Assembly (NCBI GenBank): GCA_049644345.1
Contig: JBARRS010000013.1
Location: 1-9,393 of the forward strand
Direction of reading: 5' to 3'
Source of the DNA: JBARRS01 sp049644345
GTDB taxonomy: Bacteria > Actinomycetota > Thermoleophilia > Gaiellales > Gaiellaceae
Length of the DNA stretch: 9,393 nucleotides
In this document: in pieces, positions 5,780 to 9,393 of the stretch
How the letters are laid out: each line of letters begins with the position of its first letter
Numbering within the stretch: the first letter of the stretch is position 1
The notes under the pieces: generated by a model
Databases searched by the model: none
Seen by the model: the letters and a program-made list of their open reading frames with translations, nothing else
What the model was told of the DNA's origin: nothing
Position numbers and translations under genes: made by a program

Positions 5780-5798
5780 GCGACGGCCAAGCCGTCGC
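5780..5798 (+). terminator. Hairpin downstream of the MerB-like gene, possible terminator
   Basis: GCGACGGC (5780-5787) and GCCGTCGC (5791-5798) form a perfect 8-bp stem with a CAA loop, 65 bp after the MerB-like stop. No U-run follows, so termination is uncertain. The remainder of the 197-bp gap before the next gene shows no other feature, apart from a weak -10-like TCATAG at about 5875-5880. Confidence 0.4.
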
Positions 5799-5912
5799 CT
5801 GCAGTTCCCGTACCTCCGTCCCGCCGGGTCTCTCGCGAACCCCTTCTGGCTCGGCCTAACGCAAAGGCGCGGCTGTCATAGACTCGGCGCGCCGATCGGA
5901 GACGGGAGCGCA

Positions 5913-6140
5913 ATGCCTACCTACGACTTGTTCGTCTACCGCGACATGGACGATCCGATCCACGACTCGGCGCCGGCCGTCGGCCAGGACGCTAGCCAGT
6001 GGTTCGGCAAGGGCTTCGAGGGCCTATACGTAACAGCCGTCGCTCCGGGCATTCACTCCGGCCGAATGACGGTTGTCCTCGCTCAGGAGCACCGGCCCGA
6101 GATGCAGCAGGAGATGAAGGCTTACTTCACGGCGCGGTAG
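5913..6140 (+). CDS. Small hypothetical protein, 75 aa
   Basis: ATG 5913 is preceded by GGAGACGGGAG, a reasonable ribosome binding site, and the frame closes with TAG at 6140. The product is soluble-looking, with no signal peptide, membrane helix or Cys. It begins MPTYDLFVYRDMDDPIHDSA, has a central SQWFGKGFEGLYVTAVAPGIHSG and a charged helical end (EHRPEMQQEMKAYF). The alternating hydrophobic pattern (YDLFVY, GLYVTAV, RMTVVLA) suggests a small alpha/beta fold. I do not recognise the family. It is the last clear plus-strand gene before the convergent cyd operon and could be transcribed separately, given the hairpin at 5780-5798. Real coding is likely from the ribosome binding site and composition; function is unknown. 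Confidence 0.6.
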   Translation: MPTYDLFVYRDMDDPIHDSAPAVGQDASQWFGKGFEGLYVTAVAPGIHSGRMTVVLAQEHRPEMQQEMKAYFTAR

Positions 6141-6395
6141 CTCGCGCAGTCGACCGGCCCCGGAACGGAGGAGACGTGCCGAGATATCGACTGTTCTGGG
6201 AAGACGCGTCACGGGGGAGGTCACCATCGAAGTCCACCCGTCGCCGCTAAAACGATGAGATGTGGCCCCTCGACCTGCTCAGCTGGTCGCCGCGTTAGCT
6301 TGAGCTGAAGAGCGCAGAGCGGCCTCAACCGTTTACTGGCGCCGGAAAATTGCCTTTCTCGTGCGCGTGGCAACCTCACTCCTTGGGTGCCGGAC
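6141..6395. other. Mostly empty gap between convergent genes
   Basis: Apart from the possible 24-aa ORF at 6176-6250, nothing is recognisable in this 255-bp stretch. Just after the cydB stop, GGCAACC (6369-6375) and GGGTGCC (6385-6391) form an imperfect stem (6 of 7 pairs), a weak candidate terminator for the cyd operon on the minus strand. Confidence 0.4.
6176..6250 (+). CDS. Possible very small ORF, 24 aa
   Basis: GTG 6176 follows a strong GGAGGAG ribosome binding site with proper spacing. The frame encodes a 24-residue basic peptide beginning MPRYRLFWEDASRG (GTG read as Met) and ending in TRRR. If one base is skipped in the GGGGGAGG stretch (about 6213-6220), the reading changes to EVTIEVHPSPLKR and stops soon after; that alternative looks more protein-like, hinting at a frameshifted or decayed gene. 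No family is recognised and coding is uncertain. Confidence 0.25.
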   Translation: MPRYRLFWEDASRGRSPSKSTRRR

Positions 6396-7613
6396 TCACG
6401 ATTCTTCGGCGGGCACGAGCGCGAGGAAGCCGGAGGCTATGAAGGCGAGCAAGGCTGTCACGCCGAGGGCGTGTGCCCAGCCCGCGTCGGCGACGGTCAG
6501 CAGTCCGAACCCGACGATCAGGCACGCAACCGCCAAGCGGATGAGCCGCGCGGGCCTTGCCGCCAGTCGGCCGTGGGCGGGCGGAGCTGCTTGGGCGGGG
6601 AGGCTTTGATCCAAACGCCCCGCAAGCGTTAGCCGGAAGAGCAGGGCGAGCGATGGGAAGACGATCGCGCCGCCGCCGAGCACCGCGGCGACGACGGCCA
6701 CGAGCGTGTCGTGTGGTGCGGCTGCGTGGCGAACGTCGAGGCCCGGGAGGATGGTCGGCCATTGGGCGAGGCCCCAGCCGGCGACGACGGCGGCGACCGC
6801 GAGCGCGGCGCTGTAGCGAGCCGCCTCGAAGCGGCGGCCGTAGACCAGCGCGAGCGTCGCGAGCCCTGCCAGCGCGGAGACGATGACCGCCGGCAGGGCT
6901 CGTCCGGAGACGAGCTCGTCGTAAAGCGAGTGCGCCTCGTGGTGAATTACGAAGATGCCGGCGAGCGCAAGTGCACCCGCCACGACGGCCGCGCTGAGTG
7001 CCCTCGCCCGAAACGCACGCTCGAGGCCGCGCTCATCACGCCGTGCTGCGTCGGCAGCGAGATAGACGGCCGCGAGGTACGCGGAGGTGGCGACGGCGAG
7101 GATGCCAACGAGGATCGAGGTCGCGTTGAGCCAACTCGAGAAGCGGTGGCCTGCGGCATTGCCGACCGGCACGCGCCCGGTCGCGATCGCGCCGACCATC
7201 GCACCGAGCGCGAACGGGGTGAGGATCGAGGAGAGCGAGAAGATCGTGTCGATCACCCCGAGTTCGCGCCGGTTGGAAGCGCCGACGCGGAGCGCGTAGG
7301 CGGCGCCGCGGAAGACGATGCCGATGCCCGCGAGAAAGAGCGGTATCGCGAGTGTCGAGGCGATCGACCCGAACGCGGCCGGGTACGCGGTCCAGAAGAC
7401 GGTGAGCACGAAGATCAGCCAAACGTGATTGGCCTCCCAGACCGGCGCCATCGAATGGTGGGCGTGCTCGCGGATCTCCTCGCCGTGCCGTCCCCGACCG
7501 GCGAAGAGTTGCCAGAAGCCCGCGCCGAGGTCGGCGCCGGCGAGGACCGCGTAGAGCACGACGCCGGACAGCACGAAGACGAGCGGCAGCGCCGATAGGA
7601 ACGTCGAGCTCAT
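6396..7613 (-). CDS. cydB: Cytochrome bd ubiquinol oxidase subunit II
   Basis: The protein has 405 aa from ATG 7613, with a strong GGAGGAGGGGG ribosome binding site located inside the end of cydA. Its start overlaps the cydA stop by 4 bp (ATGA), so the genes are translationally coupled. It begins with a membrane helix and the conserved AGADLGAGFWQLF (Asp28), then APVWEANHVWLIFVL (59-70), equivalent to the CydB PVW(D/E)xNxVWL motif. About eight to nine hydrophobic helices are predicted, as expected, and the length is slightly above the family average. CydB pairs with the haem-bearing CydA in the cytoplasmic membrane to form the high-affinity quinol oxidase that reduces O2 to water without proton pumping, and it also helps resist peroxide and nitric oxide. 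The assembly transporter genes cydDC are not in the window. Confidence 0.96.
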   Translation of the reverse strand: MSSTFLSALPLVFVLSGVVLYAVLAGADLGAGFWQLFAGRGRHGEEIREHAHHSMAPVWEANHVWLIFVLTVFWTAYPAAFGSIASTLAIPLFLAGIGIVFRGAAYALRVGASNRRELGVIDTIFSLSSILTPFALGAMVGAIATGRVPVGNAAGHRFSSWLNATSILVGILAVATSAYLAAVYLAADAARRDERGLERAFRARALSAAVVAGALALAGIFVIHHEAHSLYDELVSGRALPAVIVSALAGLATLALVYGRRFEAARYSAALAVAAVVAGWGLAQWPTILPGLDVRHAAAPHDTLVAVVAAVLGGGAIVFPSLALLFRLTLAGRLDQSLPAQAAPPAHGRLAARPARLIRLAVACLIVGFGLLTVADAGWAHALGVTALLAFIASGFLALVPAEES

Positions 7614-8959
7614 CGCGCCCCCTCCTCCAGCTCGAGCGGAGCACGCGCGAGCCGGCGCAGCACCCACACGACGCCGATCGCGACAACCATGTATGTGAAA
7701 GCGAGCACGGTGTAGCCGACCGGGATTCCGCTTGCGCCCGTGACCGCGTCGGCGGTCGGCATGACGCGGTAGACGACCCACGGCTGCCGCCCGACCTCCG
7801 TCGTCACCCACCCCGCGATCAGCGCAACGACCGAGAGCGGGCCGGCGGCGACCAGTGCTCGGTAGAACCAGCGCGACTCGGGCAAGTGTCTCCGGCGGAT
7901 GCGGACGGCGACGAAGACGGCGCCCAGGAGCGCGAGCAGCGTGCCGATCCCGACCATCGTCTGGAAGGAGAGGCGCACGACATTGACCGGCGGTCGGTCG
8001 GTCGGGGGCACCGCGTCGAGCCCCTGCACTTTCGCATCCCAGCTGTGGAAAGCCAGGAGAGAAAGCCCATGCGGGATCTCGATGCCGAAGCGGACCTTCC
8101 CGTTGTTGTAAAAGCCGAGCAGGTGCTCCGGTGCGCCGCGCGTCGTCTGCGCGAGCCCTTCGATCGCGGCGAGCTTGACCGGCTGGGCGCGCGCGACGTC
8201 GCGCGCCGCCCAGTCGCCAACGAGCACCTGCACCGGCGCGGCGAGCGCGGCCACCGTGAGCGGAATCGCGAGCGCTGTACGCTCGTAGCGTCCCCAGTGC
8301 CCGCGCAGTCGCCCGAACGCGTATGCGCCGGCGAGCATGAAGCCCGAGACGATGTAGCCGGCGATGTACATGTGGACGAGCTCGTGCCAGAGATAGGTAT
8401 TCGCGAACAGCGCTTGCCACTGCTGCACGTCGACCACCTTGCCGTCGTGCAGCGTGAAGCCGCTCGGATGGTTCATCCACGCGTTCACGGAGATCACCAT
8501 CAAAGAGCCGGTGAACCCTGTGAGCACGATTGGGATTCCGCTCAGGAAGTGTGTGCGCGGCGAAAGCCTGTCCCAGCCGTACACATAGATCCCGATGAAG
8601 ATCGCCTCGAGGAAGAACGAGAAGCCCTCGATCGCGAACCCCAGCCCGAAGACGCCACCGAACGTCGCCGTGAAGTTCGGCCACAGCAGACCCATCTCGA
8701 AGCTGAGGATCGTCCCCGTGATCACGCCGACTGCGAACAACGCCACCAACACCCGCGACCACCGCCGCGCCAGCGTGCGATACAGCGTGTCGCCGGTGCG
8801 CAGCCAACGCGCCTCGGCGAAGAGAACGAGCGCTGGGAACGAGATGCCGAACGCGACGAGCGGGATGTGGACGGCAAACGAGAGCGCCTGCATCTGCCGC
8901 GCCTGGTGAAGGTACTGCTGATGCACCGGCATCAGCGCATCGGCGAACACGCGGATCAT
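7610..8959 (-). CDS. cydA: Cytochrome bd ubiquinol oxidase subunit I
   Basis: The protein has 449 aa from ATG 8959, with AAGAGGGAG just before it. An N-terminal amphipathic segment precedes QMQALSFAVHIPLVAFGI, whose His31 is the expected haem b595 ligand. The GTILSFEMGLLWP motif holds the conserved Glu (about 88) of the proton/haem d site, and WHELVHMYIAGY contains the haem b558 His (about 196). The b558 Met partner is about residue 335 in SFQTMVGIG. The KLAAIEG segment is the quinol-binding loop and is short, the Q-loop form typical of actinobacteria and CIO-type oxidases. GWVTTEVGRQPW is the family hallmark. It is translationally coupled to cydB. The gene lies only 40 bp from the end of the truncated VIT-like frame, so its promoter may lie inside or before that frame. 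Confidence 0.97.
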   Translation of the reverse strand: MIRVFADALMPVHQQYLHQARQMQALSFAVHIPLVAFGISFPALVLFAEARWLRTGDTLYRTLARRWSRVLVALFAVGVITGTILSFEMGLLWPNFTATFGGVFGLGFAIEGFSFFLEAIFIGIYVYGWDRLSPRTHFLSGIPIVLTGFTGSLMVISVNAWMNHPSGFTLHDGKVVDVQQWQALFANTYLWHELVHMYIAGYIVSGFMLAGAYAFGRLRGHWGRYERTALAIPLTVAALAAPVQVLVGDWAARDVARAQPVKLAAIEGLAQTTRGAPEHLLGFYNNGKVRFGIEIPHGLSLLAFHSWDAKVQGLDAVPPTDRPPVNVVRLSFQTMVGIGTLLALLGAVFVAVRIRRRHLPESRWFYRALVAAGPLSVVALIAGWVTTEVGRQPWVVYRVMPTADAVTGASGIPVGYTVLAFTYMVVAIGVVWVLRRLARAPLELEEGAR

Positions 8960-8998
8960 GCGCTCCCTCTTAGCACCCTCGTGAACAGCCTCGCTGAA

Positions 8999-9256
8999 CT
9001 ACACCGGCTGTGTCATCGTCAGCACGACCGCAAAGATGGGCGCGAGCGTGGACAGTGACCCGTCCATGAAGCCGCTGAGGCCAGGCTGGACGCGCTGGAG
9101 CAGGAACGACTGGCGTTCGAGGTCAGGGTGATGGTGGAAACTCGGATGCCTCATGGCCGGGCGGACCTCCTCGATTCGACGGGCCTTCGAGATTAAGCGG
9201 CCTGATGCTGGTGGGTCAAAGCGCAAGCCGTACCGCGGCCGCGACGGCGTCGGCAT
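8999..9256 (-). pseudogene. Truncated VIT/CCC1-family (iron/manganese transporter) N-terminal fragment
   Basis: From Met at 9154 (or 9256) the frame gives RHPSFHHHPDLERQSFLLQR, then VQPGLSGFMDGSLSTLAPIFAVVLTMTQPV and a TAG stop at 8999. The segment GLxGxMDGSxSTLAPIFA is the first membrane helix of the DGS-type VIT1/CCC1 proteins, which export or store Fe2+/Mn2+ and normally continue with several more helices (over 150 residues). Here nothing of the rest is present: only 40 bp separate the stop from cydA. The gene therefore appears cut off after its first helix, probably by a deletion. A His/Asp-rich N-terminus (HHHPD) remains. It could still be translated as a small single-helix protein, with a GAGGAGG ribosome binding site 11 nt before Met at 9154. 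Confidence 0.55.
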
Positions 9257-9393
9257 CAGCTCGACACGCCGCTCGAGCGCCCGCGCGGCGGCGAACCAAT
9301 TGAGGACAAGGACGATCGCGTCGGCGCCCCGATCAGGTCGACCCGTTCCGACCTTGCGAACTCGAGCCCGGCGAGAATGGCGTCGCGACGATC
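9257..9393 (-). pseudogene. Partial, apparently frameshifted gene at the window edge
   Basis: On the minus strand the frame entering at 9393 reads DRRDAILAGLEFARSERVDLIG, which looks coding, but it then becomes Ser/Pro/Arg-rich and stops at 9256. The neighbouring frame gives GADAIVLVLNWFAAARALER and runs into MPTPSRPRYGLRFDPP. One extra base in the G run opposite CCCC 9327-9330 would join the two smoothly, so a one-base deletion or sequencing error is likely. The repaired reading continues into the VIT-like frame. I do not recognise the protein, and its start lies outside the window. Confidence 0.35.

Noticed and set aside
7614..8807. Long minus-strand open frame extending cydB upstream to a total of 803 aa
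   Set aside because: The upstream half overlaps cydA in another frame and has shadow composition; cydB has its own start at 7613 with a strong ribosome binding site and the ATGA overlap.
1..9393. CRISPR array, tRNA (including tRNA-Sec), rRNA, insertion sequence or prophage
   Set aside because: No regularly spaced repeats, no T-loop/acceptor pattern in the intergenic regions, and no transposase or phage proteins were seen.

Overview
The window is GC-rich, with C/G-ending codons and GTG starts throughout. Protein styles (an actinobacterial-type two-component system, cydAB with the GRQPW motif and a short Q-loop, a 1-Cys peroxiredoxin, an MBL hydrolase with an HVQADH motif) suggest a soil actinobacterium, possibly Thermoleophilia-like. 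That placement is an inference from gene style; no rRNA or marker gene is present.

Layout: (1) 1-1471 (+): the 3' part of an OmpR-type response regulator overlapping a complete sensor histidine kinase. (2) 1472-1817: no convincing gene, but a perfect 14-bp tandem repeat and a strong hairpin. (3) 1818-2216 (+): a DCC/DUF393 thiol-disulfide oxidoreductase-like gene whose only interruption is an in-frame TGA at the first Cys of the CxxC. (4) 2380-3063 (+): a 1-Cys peroxiredoxin, convergent with (5) a LysR regulator at 3070-4008 (-). (6) 4121-4918 (+): an MBL-fold hydrolase (persulfide dioxygenase/glyoxalase II-like), divergent from lysR. (7) 5056-5715 (+): a MerB-type gene with an in-frame TGA at the position of catalytic Cys159 of classical MerB. 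(8) 5913-6140 (+): a small unrecognised protein. (9) 7613-6396 and 8959-7610 (-): cydAB, cytochrome bd oxidase. (10) the right edge (-): a truncated VIT/CCC1-like fragment and an apparently frameshifted partial gene.

The main result is two genes about 3.6 kb apart, each interrupted by a single TGA at a redox- or metal-reactive Cys position, and each TGA followed by a hairpin at bacterial-SECIS distance. In the MerB-like gene the hairpin has a perfect 7-bp stem and a GGUC loop, with 19 nt between TGA and loop. In the DCC gene it has a 7-bp stem (one G-U) and a CGGGU loop, with 21 nt between TGA and loop. The simplest reading is that both are selenoproteins, with the MerB-like case stronger; the DCC case could still be a pseudogene. 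They sit around a peroxiredoxin and an MBL hydrolase whose upstream regions share a 56-bp gap-free similarity containing a dyad. That suggests a small LysR-controlled thiol/selenol redox or sulfur/mercury-handling locus. Selenocysteine machinery (selA, selB, selC, selD) is not in the window, so recoding is inferred.
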